Positions 1 to 8,556 of a DNA stretch of 64,000 nucleotides are shown here, piece by piece. The stretch's first letter is position 1. Every line of letters begins with the position of its first letter. Both the position numbers and the translations under genes were made by a program. Source of the DNA: Bradyrhizobium mercantei (lineage in GTDB: Bacteria; Pseudomonadota; Alphaproteobacteria; Rhizobiales; Xanthobacteraceae); contig NZ_MKFI01000001.1 in assembly GCF_001982635.1 (NCBI RefSeq), positions 884,890 through 948,889 of the forward strand. Direction: 5' to 3'. The notes under the pieces are model-generated. The model worked only from the letters and a program-made list of their open reading frames with translations, searched no databases and was not told the DNA's origin.

Positions 1-443
1 GACGCACCGATCATCGGTGCGATCGCGTGCTCATGGGTCAACAGATGCGCGAGCGCACCGGCGGCGGCCGTCACCGCCATGAAGACGAAGAAGCGCACCG
101 CGCCGAAGCGCCGCGCCAGGGCACTGCCGAACGGCAGCAGCCACAGCACGTTGAAGCCGATATGCGTGAGGTTGGCGTGCAGCAGCGAATAGGTGACGAA
201 GGTCCAGACCTTGGCGCCTTCCCCGCCCGGGAAGGTGATGTCGAGCAGCGTCGAATCGTAGCGCTTCGGGATGAAGCCGAAGACGTCGATGGTCCAGTTC
301 TCCATCTCGGGCGGCAGCAGCACCCGCAGGTGGATCACCGCGATCAGGAGGATGTAGGCGGTGAGCGCCGGCGGCAGGGTCAGGATCGGCTCGCGCGGCG
401 CCTCCGGCGGCGGCGCGAGCGGGGATTCGGGATGGGAGTCCAA
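1..443 (-). CDS. Rhomboid-family intramembrane serine protease, N-terminal part (cut by window edge)
   Basis: Translating the minus strand from a TTG at 443 gives a Pro-rich N-terminus followed by hydrophobic segments near residues 25-45, 82-112 and 117-135. The rhomboid signature H-x-x-x-N is at His94-Asn98, in the stretch LLHANLTHIGFN. In the family these residues lie in the membrane near the oxyanion site. The catalytic GxSG serine and the last helices would lie beyond position 1, so activity cannot be judged. The TTG start is chosen because a GAGG lies about 11 nt upstream and no in-frame ATG is available before the first helix. Family assignment is firm; the exact start is not. Confidence 0.8.
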   Translation of the reverse strand, partial: MDSHPESPLAPPPEAPREPILTLPPALTAYILLIAVIHLRVLLPPEMENWTIDVFGFIPKRYDSTLLDITFPGGEGAKVWTFVTYSLLHANLTHIGFNVLWLLPFGSALARRFGAVRFFVFMAVTAAAGALAHLLTHEHAIAPMIGA

Positions 444-498
444 GGGGTCGGCGACCTCGATGCGGCTGTGAATCAGAGATAGGCGGCTTTCACGCCCC

Positions 499-512
499 TG
501 TGCAAGTGCACA
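499..512. promoter_or_regulatory. Short dyad TGTGCAAGTGCACA upstream of the rhomboid gene
   Basis: Arms TGTGCA/TGCACA around a 2-nt centre lie 56 nt upstream of the rhomboid start. This could be an operator, but a 6-bp arm can occur by chance and no regulator is linked to it. Confidence 0.25.
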
Positions 513-567
513 ATCCCGTAATCGGACAGCGGGTGTCGCGCGACGCCGAAATCGAGACAAAAGAAAA

Positions 568-592
568 GGGAGGGTGCTGAGAACACCCTCCC
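568..592 (-). terminator. Intrinsic terminator facing left
   Basis: A perfect 9-bp stem, GGGAGGGTG (568-576) with CACCCTCCC (584-592), has a 7-nt loop. Read on the minus strand it is followed by TTTTCTTTTG, the U-rich tract of a rho-independent terminator. No convincing minus-strand protein gene ends here, which suggests a short non-coding transcript starting somewhere between 600 and about 790. Confidence 0.7.
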
Positions 593-770
593 TGATCGGC
601 CGGTCTTGTCGTGCCCCAGGAGGACCGGGAGAACATCCCCACCCCTCCCCGCACGATGACCAAACTGTTTGAAGCCACCTGTGTACCAACCGCACCGGCG
701 CTTGGGGCAGCCGGCGTGAACGGGAACGGGCGGACCCTATGCGGACCTCCCGCGGACGCCAAGGACATAG
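593..770 (-). ncRNA. Candidate small RNA ending at the 568-592 terminator
   Basis: This 491-nt gap (444-934) between the rhomboid and PAS genes contains a strong minus-strand terminator but no credible minus-strand gene. The sequence just upstream of the terminator on that strand is G-rich and contains CGGGGAGGGGTGGGGATGT, a possible anti-Shine-Dalgarno type region. An AT-rich patch at about 765-790 could hold the promoter. No known RNA family was recognised. The open frames across this stretch have odd composition and no ribosome-binding sites. This is inference from position and structure only. Confidence 0.3.
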
Positions 771-785
771 TTAAATTTACGTTAA
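771..785. promoter_or_regulatory. CtrA box, TTAA-N7-TTAA
   Basis: The sequence TTAAATTTACGTTAA matches the full alphaproteobacterial CtrA consensus TTAA-N7-TTAA without mismatch. It lies 150 nt upstream of the PAS_5 gene and could equally serve a leftward transcript. It sits in one of the few AT-rich patches of the spacer. Confidence 0.5.
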
Positions 786-934
786 CAACACAAAGCTGCC
801 GATAAGCCGCCCAAACCGCGGCCCACGGCATGGACGCTGCACAGCCTTCCCTGCACAACAGAGAAGGGAAGGCGCCTGAGCAAAACCGGGACAGATGTGT
901 CCCGCCGAGACAGGTGCCGGGCAAGGTTCTTTAG

Positions 935-1489
935 ATGAAACACAGCTCCAGCCGCGAGTTCTTCGCCTATTGGAATGCGAAGCGCGGCACCGCACGTGCA
1001 CCCGACCGGAGTGAGTTCGAGCCGTCCGCGGTGCGCGAGCTGCTGTCCGACATCTTCGTGCTGTCCTACGACGGCGAGACCCGCTTTCCGTTCCGCGTCG
1101 CCGGCACCCGCACCTCCGCCCTGCTCGGCTGCGACCTCAAGAACCAGAGCTTTTCCGCCCTGTTCACCGGGGCGAACCGCGGCGAGATCGAGGACATCAT
1201 CACCTGCGTCGTCGAAGAGACCCTGCCGGCGATCGCCGGCATCACCGCCACGACCGAGACCGGCTCCAAGGCGCAGCTCGAACTGCTGCTGCTGCCGTTC
1301 ACCGCCCGGGTCCATATGCCGGCGAGCCTCACCGGCCTGCTCGCCCCGTTCGAGGACGATGTCACCCGGCTGCACGACCTGGTGCTGACCTCGTGGCGTT
1401 ACCTGCATCCCCAGGAACGGTTCGTGCCGCGGACCCTGCGCAAGCTCGCCATCGCGCGCGGCCTGATGGTCTACGAAGGCCTGCGCTAG
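935..1489 (+). CDS. PAS_5-family single PAS domain protein
   Basis: This 184-residue soluble protein has no signal peptide or transmembrane segment. It begins with FFAYWNAKRG and contains ELLSDIFVLSYD, FPFRVAGTRTSALLG and LLLLPF stretches, the pattern of the PAS_5 family, which is common and often multicopy in alphaproteobacteria. The single-PAS protein MopJ, a cell-cycle regulator of Caulobacter, has a comparable architecture, but orthology is not shown here. There is no output domain, so it would act by protein contact or ligand sensing. A perfect CtrA box lies 150 nt upstream. The gene stands alone between the spacer and the cyclase gene. Confidence 0.75.
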   Translation: MKHSSSREFFAYWNAKRGTARAPDRSEFEPSAVRELLSDIFVLSYDGETRFPFRVAGTRTSALLGCDLKNQSFSALFTGANRGEIEDIITCVVEETLPAIAGITATTETGSKAQLELLLLPFTARVHMPASLTGLLAPFEDDVTRLHDLVLTSWRYLHPQERFVPRTLRKLAIARGLMVYEGLR

Positions 1490-1617
1490 CCCCTGACGGC
1501 CGTCTGACGACGGGATGACCGGAACCGGTCGCTTGCGCCGCGGGCCGCGGAACTCTATTAGCTGGTTCGCCGCCACGGCGGGGTGACTCGCTTATTGCAG
1601 CTGCGGCGGGGCTCGGC

Positions 1618-3351
1618 ATGTTTCGAAATTCGATCAGGCAGAAGATCGTCGGCATTGCCGCGGGACTGATCGTCCTCGCGGTGATCACCTCGCTGCTGTC
1701 CATGGTGATGGCGGGCCAGGTCGGCCATCTCCTGGACGAGCTGACCAACCGCTACATCCCCGCCTATGGCCATCTCGCTCGCATCAACGTCCGCTCGCTG
1801 GAGCGGTCGCTGGCGATGCGCCGGATGATGTTGGCGAAGATGCAGCCGCCGGGCGAAGACACCGGCTACGCGGCGGCGCGCAAGACCTTCGACGAGATTG
1901 AGCCCCAGATCAAGCGCGACACCGATGCCGCACGCATGCAGATCGACGCGATCATCGCCGATCCCTCGACGCCATCAGACAATGCCGCCCTCGGGCGTCT
2001 CGATGACCGCATCGACAATGCCGTCAACGACCTGCTGATGCGGCTGAACACAGAGAACAAGACGCTGCTCTCGCAACTCGACGCCAAGGACTTTGCGGCC
2101 GCGCGGCAGACCATGCTCCGTGCCGACGCCCTGCGTGACGATTTCAACAACCGGATCGAGGGCATCCGGACCGACATGCTGGCGCAGGTCGCCTCGGCCG
2201 CGGCCAAGGTGATGAGCGCCCAGCAGCGGGCGATCATCATCTCCGGCGTCGTGACCGCGATTGCCGCGATCCTCGGCTTCGTGTTCGCGATGCTGGTCGG
2301 CAGCGGCATCACGCGCCCGGTGATGCGCCTGTTGGAGAGCACCCGCGAGGTCGAGGCGGGTCGGCTCGACGGCGCCATCGCCATCACGACCCAGGACGAG
2401 ATCGGCCAGCTCTCGGCCGCCTTCAACCGCATGATCGAGACGCTGCGCCACAACCAGCGCATCCGCGAGACCTTCGGCCGCTACATCAACCCAAGGATCG
2501 CCGAGGGCCTGCTCGAACAGCCGGCGATCGCCGCCACCGAAGGGCAGCGCCGCGTCATGACGGTGATGTTCTGCGACATGAAGGGCTTCACCCGCCTGAG
2601 CGAAGGCGTGACACCGAGCGGCCTCGTCAAGATCATGAACCTCTATCTGTCGACGATGTCGGCGCCGGTCCAAGCGCATCGCGGCATCATCGACAAATAT
2701 ATCGGCGACGCCATCATGGCCTATTGGGGCGCCCCCTTCGTCGAGGAGACCGAGCAGACCCATCTGGCCGCGCTTGCCGCCATCGACATGATCGGCCAGG
2801 TCAACAAGCTGCGCAAGGATCTGCCCGAGCTGCTCGGGGTGCGCGCGATCCCGGCCGACTGCGACATCCGGATCGGGATCGCCACCGGCGAGGCGCTGGT
2901 CGGCAGCATCGGCTCCGAATTCATGATGAGCTACACCGTGCTCGGCGACACCGTGAACCTCGCCTCGCGGCTGGAAGGCGCCAACAAGTTCTACGGCAGC
3001 CGCAGCCTGATCTCGGAGGCCACCGCGGCGGCCTGCGCCACCACCATCGAGCTGCGCGAGGTCGACCGGCTGGTCGTGTTCGGCCAGACCCAGCCGGTCG
3101 CCGTGTTCGAGATCATCGGCATGAAGGACGAACTGACGCCGGCGCAGACCGAACTGCGGCAGCACTATGCGGATGGTCTCGCCGCCTATCGCGAACGGCG
3201 CTGGGACGATGCCGAGCAGGCGTTCGCCGCGGCGCTCACCGCGGTGCCGGGCGACGGCCCGTCGATCGCCATGAAGGCACGCGCCGCAGCCTTCAGGCAA
3301 AATCCGCCGGTCGCCGATTGGGACGGCGCCTGGCACCTGGAGCAGAAATAA
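1618..3351 (+). CDS. Membrane-bound class III adenylate/guanylate cyclase with HAMP domain
   Basis: The 577-residue protein has a transmembrane helix near residues 10-32, a periplasmic helical sensor region at about 33-204, a second helix near 205-228, a HAMP linker at about 229-281 and a class III cyclase domain from about 312 to 490. Metal-binding aspartates are visible at Asp320 (CDMKGFT) and Asp364 (KYIGDA), and the transition-state residues lie in VLGDTVNLASRLE (Asn447, Arg451). The C-terminal 80 residues resemble a TPR-like tail. It should make cAMP (less likely cGMP) in response to a periplasmic or membrane signal. The catalytic residues look intact. The ATG at 1618 precedes the first helix directly. 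Confidence 0.88.
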   Translation: MFRNSIRQKIVGIAAGLIVLAVITSLLSMVMAGQVGHLLDELTNRYIPAYGHLARINVRSLERSLAMRRMMLAKMQPPGEDTGYAAARKTFDEIEPQIKRDTDAARMQIDAIIADPSTPSDNAALGRLDDRIDNAVNDLLMRLNTENKTLLSQLDAKDFAAARQTMLRADALRDDFNNRIEGIRTDMLAQVASAAAKVMSAQQRAIIISGVVTAIAAILGFVFAMLVGSGITRPVMRLLESTREVEAGRLDGAIAITTQDEIGQLSAAFNRMIETLRHNQRIRETFGRYINPRIAEGLLEQPAIAATEGQRRVMTVMFCDMKGFTRLSEGVTPSGLVKIMNLYLSTMSAPVQAHRGIIDKYIGDAIMAYWGAPFVEETEQTHLAALAAIDMIGQVNKLRKDLPELLGVRAIPADCDIRIGIATGEALVGSIGSEFMMSYTVLGDTVNLASRLEGANKFYGSRSLISEATAAACATTIELREVDRLVVFGQTQPVAVFEIIGMKDELTPAQTELRQHYADGLAAYRERRWDDAEQAFAAALTAVPGDGPSIAMKARAAAFRQNPPVADWDGAWHLEQK

Positions 3352-3359
3352 GAACGGCG

Positions 3360-3463
3360 GTAACCCGCATGAGCGAAGCGATATGCGGGAAGACGAACCC
3401 CGGATATCGCGGAGCCTGTCATCGGGCGCGCGTTCGCGCGACCCGTTGGCTCATCCGGGCTAC
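3360..3463. repeat. Intergenic palindromic repeat, copy 1
   Basis: Outer arms resemble GTAACCCGCATGAG and CTCATCCGGGCTAC, with an inner segment containing GCGCGCGTTCGCGCG. It is a member of the element family also found at 4702, 10546, 11213, 13157 and 14272. It lies just after the cyclase stop codon, where it may also act as a terminator. Confidence 0.7.
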
Positions 3464-3484
3464 GGCTGCGCGTCCGAGCGACAC

Positions 3485-3875
3485 TCACGCCAGCTGAGCC
3501 TCGATCGCCGCCTTGTCGATCACCGACCAGACCTGCACGATCTTGCCATCGCGGAATTCATAGAACACGTTCTCGGTAAACGAGACGCGCCTGCCGTTGA
3601 CGGCGAGCCCGAGGAAGGTGCCCTTTGGCGCGCAGTCGAACGCCAGCCGGCACGCGACATGGGACGCATCTGACATCAGCAGCGTGATGTTGAAGCTGAG
3701 ATCCGGGATCTCGCGAAAATCTCTCTCCAGCATCGCGCGATAACCCGACAGGCCGAGCCGCTGGCCGTTGTGGGACACATCGTCGGCCACGAACTCGCCG
3801 AGCTGCGGCCAATCCTGCCGATTGAGACAGTCGATGTAGTTCCGACAGATCGCCGCGAGGTCCGTCTGCATCATC
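3485..3875 (-). CDS. SnoaL-like (nuclear transport factor 2 fold) protein
   Basis: The 129-residue protein starts MMQTDLAAICRNYIDCLNRQDWPQLGEFVADDVSHNG, the opening helix pattern of SnoaL-like ester/polyketide cyclases, and ends in the strand FYEFRDGKIVQVWSVIDKAAIEAQL, which is characteristic of the fold. The substrate is unknown; the fold covers cyclases, isomerases and binding proteins. The ATG at 3875 is chosen over an upstream start because AAGGA lies 6 nt before it. A 16-bp palindrome sits about 30 nt upstream. The gene is monocistronic. Confidence 0.75.
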
Positions 3876-3903
3876 AATCGTCCTTGTCGCTGCGCGTCAG
3901 ATT

Positions 3904-3919
3904 CTAACACCGATGTTAG
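3904..3919. promoter_or_regulatory. Candidate operator CTAACACCGATGTTAG upstream of the SnoaL-like gene
   Basis: Arms CTAACA/TGTTAG surround a 4-nt centre, 29 nt upstream of the SnoaL-like start codon, where it would overlap the promoter or early leader. The form fits a TetR- or MarR-type operator, but no adjacent regulator gene supports this. Confidence 0.35.
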
Positions 3920-4080
3920 TTTCGGCGAACAAACCAGCCCGCACGCGCAAGTGCAACGTCCGGAAGCGACAGTGCGATTGCCGCATCGACAGATATTTTT
4001 CAGAACGCACGGAATGTCTCCTGCGATCGAGAGTTAGTGCTTCAGATCAATGACGGTCCACGTCGAATCGGGAGGTGCGC

Positions 4081-4692
4081 ATGATCAAGTCACCGACGAA
4101 GCTCGCAATGCTTGCGGCATTTCTGACAGCGCCGATCATCCTGTCCCCTCAGCAGACCGCCCGCGCTGCCGGCGGTGGCGGCGGAGGAGGAGGAGCAGGC
4201 GGCGGTGAGCTCTACGGGTCGAGCTACAGCACCCCTGCCCCACCGTCCTACCCTCAGGAGAAGGGCAAGCGGACCACCCAGAAGAAGAAGCCCGCCAAGC
4301 AGTCGAGCTTCGACGATCCGGCATTCCGCGACGGCTATCGCGCAGCCTATGCGACGATCTACGGGCGCAACGACTACGCCGCCGCGATCGGACAGTTGCA
4401 CGCGCTTGGCAACGACGATCATCCGAACGTCGCCAATCTGATCGGCTACTCCTACCGCAAGCTCGGCGACTACAAGCAGTCGCAGGTCTGGTACGAGCGC
4501 GCGCTGAAGGCCGATCCGAACCACGTGCTGACCTGGAACTATTACGGCCTGTGGCAGATCGAACAGGGCAACCGCGATGCCGCGCAGTATCATCTGAGCC
4601 GGATCGCCGAGATCTGCGGCACGGACTGCGCGGAGTATCGCACGCTGGCGGAGGCACTGGAGAAGCCGCCGGGAACGAATCTCGTCTATTGA
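4081..4692 (+). CDS. Secreted Gly-rich tetratricopeptide-repeat protein
   Basis: About 203 residues: an N-terminal signal peptide (LAMLAAFLTAPIILSPQQTARAA), a polyglycine run just after the cleavage region, a low-complexity Lys/Pro linker, and TPR units from about residue 85 (PNVANLIGYSYRKLGDYKQSQVWYERALKADPN, then a second unit). It is likely a periplasmic protein-interaction module. Two cysteines near the C-terminus (ICGTDC) could form a disulphide. ATG 4081 is preferred to GTG 4075 because GGAG at 4071-4074 is correctly spaced for it. Confidence 0.75.
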   Translation: MIKSPTKLAMLAAFLTAPIILSPQQTARAAGGGGGGGGAGGGELYGSSYSTPAPPSYPQEKGKRTTQKKKPAKQSSFDDPAFRDGYRAAYATIYGRNDYAAAIGQLHALGNDDHPNVANLIGYSYRKLGDYKQSQVWYERALKADPNHVLTWNYYGLWQIEQGNRDAAQYHLSRIAEICGTDCAEYRTLAEALEKPPGTNLVY

Positions 4693-4701
4693 GCGCGACG
4701 T

Positions 4702-4808
4702 GTAGCCCGCATGAGCCAACGGGTCGCGCGAACGCGCGCCCGATGACAGGCTCCGCGACATGCGGGGAAGGAGCGGCCCCGGATGTCGCTGGTGCTCATC
4801 CGGGCTAC
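4702..4808. repeat. Intergenic palindromic repeat, copy 2
   Basis: It runs from GTAGCCCGCATGAGCC to CTCATCCGGGCTAC, with an inner segment that is the inverse of the one in copy 1 (GGGTCGCGCGAACGCGCGCCC). It is placed directly after the TPR gene. Confidence 0.7.
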
Positions 4809-4922
4809 CCGTCCGACCACTTTTCGTGTGTCCGTTTTTGCGGGAATTTCGCCATTCCGATCTGCATGCGCGCCAACTAGCTTCGGCACCGGGCGACGCA
4901 AGCGGATACGAGATCGATCATC

Positions 4923-6074
4923 ATGACCTGGCGGCTTCTCGCGTGGAGCGGCATCGCCGTGGCCGCGCTGGTTCCAATCATCGGCGGCATTTGGCTCTTC
5001 ACCCTGCCCGCCGCATCGGCTTACCGGGTTCAGCCGCCGATCGCGACGCAGGAACACGACGCGACACTGGCGGCGCTGAAGCCGCCGAAGCGCGCGCGCC
5101 CGCTGATCGCGATCATCGGCATCAACGACATGACCGAGACCACCGACTATCTGATGCCCTACGGCATCCTCAAACGCGCCGATATCGCCGATGTCGTCAC
5201 GCTGGCGACGGGACCCGGTCCCGTCACGCTGTTCCCGGTGCTGAAGGTCGAGCCGGATGCGACCATCGCCGCGTTCGACGCCGCGCATCCCGACGGCGCC
5301 GACTACGTCATCGTGCCGGCGATGAGCCGCGACGACGACCCTGTTGTCATGCAATGGATCCGGCGGCAGGCGGAGCAAGGCGCCGTGATCGTCGGCATCT
5401 GCGCCGGCGGCAAGGTCGTTGCCTCCACCGGCCTGCTCGACGGCCGCCGCGCGACCACGCACTGGTTCTACCTGAAGGATTGGCGCGACAATCATCCCGC
5501 GATCCGGTACGTCGCCGACCGCCGCATCGTGGTCGACCGCGGCGTCGCGACGACGACGGGCATTTCGGCGTCGATGCCGATGTCGCTCACCTTGGTCGAG
5601 GCGATCGCCGGCCGCGACAAGGCCGAGGCCGTCGCCCGCGAGATCGGCCTGCCCGGCTGGGATGCGCGGCATGACAGCAGCGCCTTCACGTTCACCCGCC
5701 CCTTCGCGCTGACCGCGATCCGAAACACGCTGGCATTCTGGAACCGGGAGCAGTTCGGCCTCGCGCTGGTCCCAGGTGTCGACGAGGTCTCGCTGGCGCT
5801 GGTCGCCGACAGCTGGTCGCGAACCTTCCGCTCGCATGCTGCGACCTTCGCCGCCACCGGCGACGCGGTGACGAGCCGCAACGGCCTGCGCATCTATCCG
5901 CAGGCGGTGGCAACCAGCTGGCCTGCGGACCGCCTGCTGCCCGCGGTCGGCACGACGCCGCCCGCGCAGGCGCTCGACCAGACCCTCGCCGGGATCGAGA
6001 CGCGCTATGGCCGGGCGACGGCAGATTTTGTCGCCACGCAGCTGGAATATCCTCGGGTTCGGGCCTCGCCCTGA
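4923..6074 (+). CDS. DJ-1/PfpI (GATase1-like) family protein with N-terminal membrane anchor
   Basis: The 383-residue protein has a hydrophobic N-terminal segment at about residues 8-31, then a DJ-1/PfpI domain at about 58-220. The nucleophile elbow GAVIVGICAGG places the reactive cysteine at Cys160, with His180 (TTHW) as partner. This is the arrangement of the N-terminal domain of GlxA-type AraC regulators, but the C-terminal half has no helix-turn-helix and appears to be a second, diverged domain ending near residue 380. Function is unknown: a membrane-tethered, periplasm-facing hydrolase, amidase-like enzyme or sensor is possible. The start follows a weak ribosome-binding site. Confidence 0.7.
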   Translation: MTWRLLAWSGIAVAALVPIIGGIWLFTLPAASAYRVQPPIATQEHDATLAALKPPKRARPLIAIIGINDMTETTDYLMPYGILKRADIADVVTLATGPGPVTLFPVLKVEPDATIAAFDAAHPDGADYVIVPAMSRDDDPVVMQWIRRQAEQGAVIVGICAGGKVVASTGLLDGRRATTHWFYLKDWRDNHPAIRYVADRRIVVDRGVATTTGISASMPMSLTLVEAIAGRDKAEAVAREIGLPGWDARHDSSAFTFTRPFALTAIRNTLAFWNREQFGLALVPGVDEVSLALVADSWSRTFRSHAATFAATGDAVTSRNGLRIYPQAVATSWPADRLLPAVGTTPPAQALDQTLAGIETRYGRATADFVATQLEYPRVRASP

Positions 6075-6180
6075 GGCGCGGCGCTCCGGAGCACCAATTC
6101 GATATCCTGCGACCCCCATTGTCATCTCTTTGTCATGAATTGTGCCGACACGTCAGCGCCGGTACAGATCGGGGACACGC

Positions 6181-8538
6181 ATGGACTATTTCAAACGCTT
6201 CAACTTCCTGTTTGCCGCGCCGGTTTTCGAGGCCGATGACCTCGAGGGCATCCGCTTCAACCAGATCATCACCGAAATCGAGCGCTCCGGCTTCGAGGTG
6301 GTCCGCGCCCGCAAGCTGGAAGATGCCGAGATCGCGGTGCAGACCGATGCCGCGATCGGCTGCATGGTGGTCGACTGGGGCAAGAAGGGGCTCGAGGGCA
6401 AGACCGCGGCGCTGATCAATCTGATGCGCCGGCGCGGCCTCGATTTCCCGATCATCCTCCTGATCCGCCGCAAGCGGTTCGAGGACCTGCCGGTCGAGGT
6501 GCTCGATTTCATCGACGGCTACGTGTTCCTGTCCGAGGAGACCCCGCCCTTCATCGCCAAGAACCTGATCTCCAGGCTGAAGCAATATGCCGAGAACCTG
6601 AAGACGCCGTTCTTCGGGGCGCTGGTCGACTATGCCGAGGAAGGCAACCAGCTTTGGACCTGCCCGGGCCACAATGGCGGCGTGTTCTACAGCCGCAGCC
6701 CGATCGGCCGGGTGTTCGTCGAGCATCTCGGCGAAGCCGTGTTCCGCGACGACCTCGACAATTCCGTGCTCGACCTCGGCGACCTCCTCACCCATGAGGG
6801 ACCGGCGCTGAAGGCGCAGAAGGAAGCGGCGCGGATCTTCGGCGCCGAGAAGACCTATTTCGTGCTCAACGGCACCTCGACCTCCAACAAGGTCGCGCTC
6901 GGCTCGCTGGTCACCGACGGCGACCTCGTGCTTTTCGACCGCAACAACCACAAGGCCGCCCATCACGGCGCGCTTCTGATCGGCGGCGGCATCCCGGTCT
7001 ATGTGCCGACGGTGCGCAACGCCTGGGGCCTGATCGGCCCGATGCGCTGGGACCTGCTCGACGAGGGCACGCTGCGCGACCACATCCGCAAGCACCCGCT
7101 GGTCAAGGACGAGAACGCCTGGAAGAAGGAGCGCCCGTTCCGCGTCGCGGTGGTCGAGCAGTGCACCTATGACGGCACCATCCACTCCGCCGAGATGATC
7201 CTGAAGCGGATCGGCCATCTCTGCGACTACATCCTGTTCGACGAGGCCTGGGCCGGCTTCATGAAATTCCACCCGATCTATGCCGGCCGCTTCGCGATGG
7301 GGCTCGCCAATCTCGGCGCCGAGGCGCCCGGCATCATCGCCACCCAGTCGACCCACAAGCAGCTCGCGAGCTTCTCGCAGGCCTCGCAGATCCACATCCG
7401 CGACCGCCACATCAAGGGCCAGAAGCGCCGGGTCGAGCACCGCCGCTTCAACGAAAGCTTCATGCAGCACGCCTCGACCTCGCCGTTCTACCCGATCTTC
7501 GCCTCGCTCGACGTCGGCGCGCAGATGATGAAGGGCCGCTCCGGCGAAGTCTTGTGGGACGACACGATCCGGCTCGGCATCGAGCTGCGCAAGAAGATCC
7601 GCGCGGTGAAGCGCGAGTTCGAGGAGAAGGAGACGCGTCCCGAGCGGCGCTGGTTCTTCGAGCCGTTCGTGCCGGATCGTGTGATGATCCCCGACGTCGC
7701 GCGCGAGAACGGCGTGCACAATGTCGCCTGGGAGACCATCTCGACCGACCAGCTCGCGACCAATCCGTCGTACTGGCAGCTCAACCCCGGCGAGACCTGG
7801 CACGGCTTCCCCGAGCTGACGTCGGGCTTTGCCATGACCGACCCGAACAAGCTCACTTTGCTGACGCCCGGCTTCAATCACGCCACCGGCGCCTATGCCG
7901 ATCACGGCATCCCCGCGCCGGTCGTGGCGCAATATCTGCGCGAGAACCAGATCGTCGCCGAGAAGAACGACCTCAACTCCCTGCTCTTCCTGCTGACGCC
8001 CGGCGTCGAGGCCAGCAAGGCCGGCACGCTGGTGTCCGGGCTCGTGGCCTTCAAGAAGCTGCACGACGACAACGCGCTGATCGAGGACGTCATCCCCGAA
8101 TTCTTCCGCCGCCGCCCGCAACGCTACAGCGGGGTGCGGCTGCGCGACCTCTGCGGCGACATGCACCGCTTCTTCCGCGACGGCGGCGTCAGCACGTTGC
8201 AGGCCAAGCAATTCCTGCCCGAACATCTGCCTGAGATCGCGATGTCGCCGCGCCAGGCAGCGCAATATCTGATCCGCAACGACGTCGACTATCTGCCGAT
8301 CGACCAGATCTTCGGCCGCATCGCCGCGACGCCGTTCGTGGTCTATCCGCCCGGCATCGCCACCATCGTGCCCGGCGAGCGGCTGACGGAACGAAGCAAG
8401 CCGATGATCGACTATCTCAAGATGTTCGAGGCGAGCTTCAACGCGTTTCCGGGCTTCGAGGTCGAGGTCCAGGGCATCTACAAGGAGATTGACGAATCCG
8501 GCCGTGTCCGCTTCTACACCTATGTGGTCTCCGAATAA
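6181..8538 (+). CDS. Orn/Lys/Arg decarboxylase, class I (PLP-dependent)
   Basis: About 785 residues, with an N-terminal receiver-like wing domain (1-130), the PLP fold (about 150-560) and the C-terminal domain typical of biodegradative ornithine, lysine and arginine decarboxylases. The cofactor lysine is Lys393 in ATQSTHKQLASFSQ. Upstream, the stretch ending LFDEAWAGF holds the aspartate that pairs with the PLP ring. The likely product is a diamine or agmatine, giving acid tolerance or polyamine supply; the specific substrate cannot be told. The ATG at 6181 follows GGGGACACGC. The GNAT gene starts 18 nt downstream, so the two probably form an operon. Confidence 0.88.
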   Translation: MDYFKRFNFLFAAPVFEADDLEGIRFNQIITEIERSGFEVVRARKLEDAEIAVQTDAAIGCMVVDWGKKGLEGKTAALINLMRRRGLDFPIILLIRRKRFEDLPVEVLDFIDGYVFLSEETPPFIAKNLISRLKQYAENLKTPFFGALVDYAEEGNQLWTCPGHNGGVFYSRSPIGRVFVEHLGEAVFRDDLDNSVLDLGDLLTHEGPALKAQKEAARIFGAEKTYFVLNGTSTSNKVALGSLVTDGDLVLFDRNNHKAAHHGALLIGGGIPVYVPTVRNAWGLIGPMRWDLLDEGTLRDHIRKHPLVKDENAWKKERPFRVAVVEQCTYDGTIHSAEMILKRIGHLCDYILFDEAWAGFMKFHPIYAGRFAMGLANLGAEAPGIIATQSTHKQLASFSQASQIHIRDRHIKGQKRRVEHRRFNESFMQHASTSPFYPIFASLDVGAQMMKGRSGEVLWDDTIRLGIELRKKIRAVKREFEEKETRPERRWFFEPFVPDRVMIPDVARENGVHNVAWETISTDQLATNPSYWQLNPGETWHGFPELTSGFAMTDPNKLTLLTPGFNHATGAYADHGIPAPVVAQYLRENQIVAEKNDLNSLLFLLTPGVEASKAGTLVSGLVAFKKLHDDNALIEDVIPEFFRRRPQRYSGVRLRDLCGDMHRFFRDGGVSTLQAKQFLPEHLPEIAMSPRQAAQYLIRNDVDYLPIDQIFGRIAATPFVVYPPGIATIVPGERLTERSKPMIDYLKMFEASFNAFPGFEVEVQGIYKEIDESGRVRFYTYVVSE

Positions 8539-8556
8539 GGGAACGGTCAGTACGCA

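Noticed and set aside
611..805. A 64-codon plus-strand frame
   Set aside because: No ribosome-binding site, no hydrophobic or domain pattern; it lies in the G/C-rich candidate RNA region.
490..924. A 144-codon minus-strand frame in the first spacer
   Set aside because: It crosses the terminator at 568-592 and its composition (many Cys, Ser, Arg) does not look like a protein; no ribosome-binding site.
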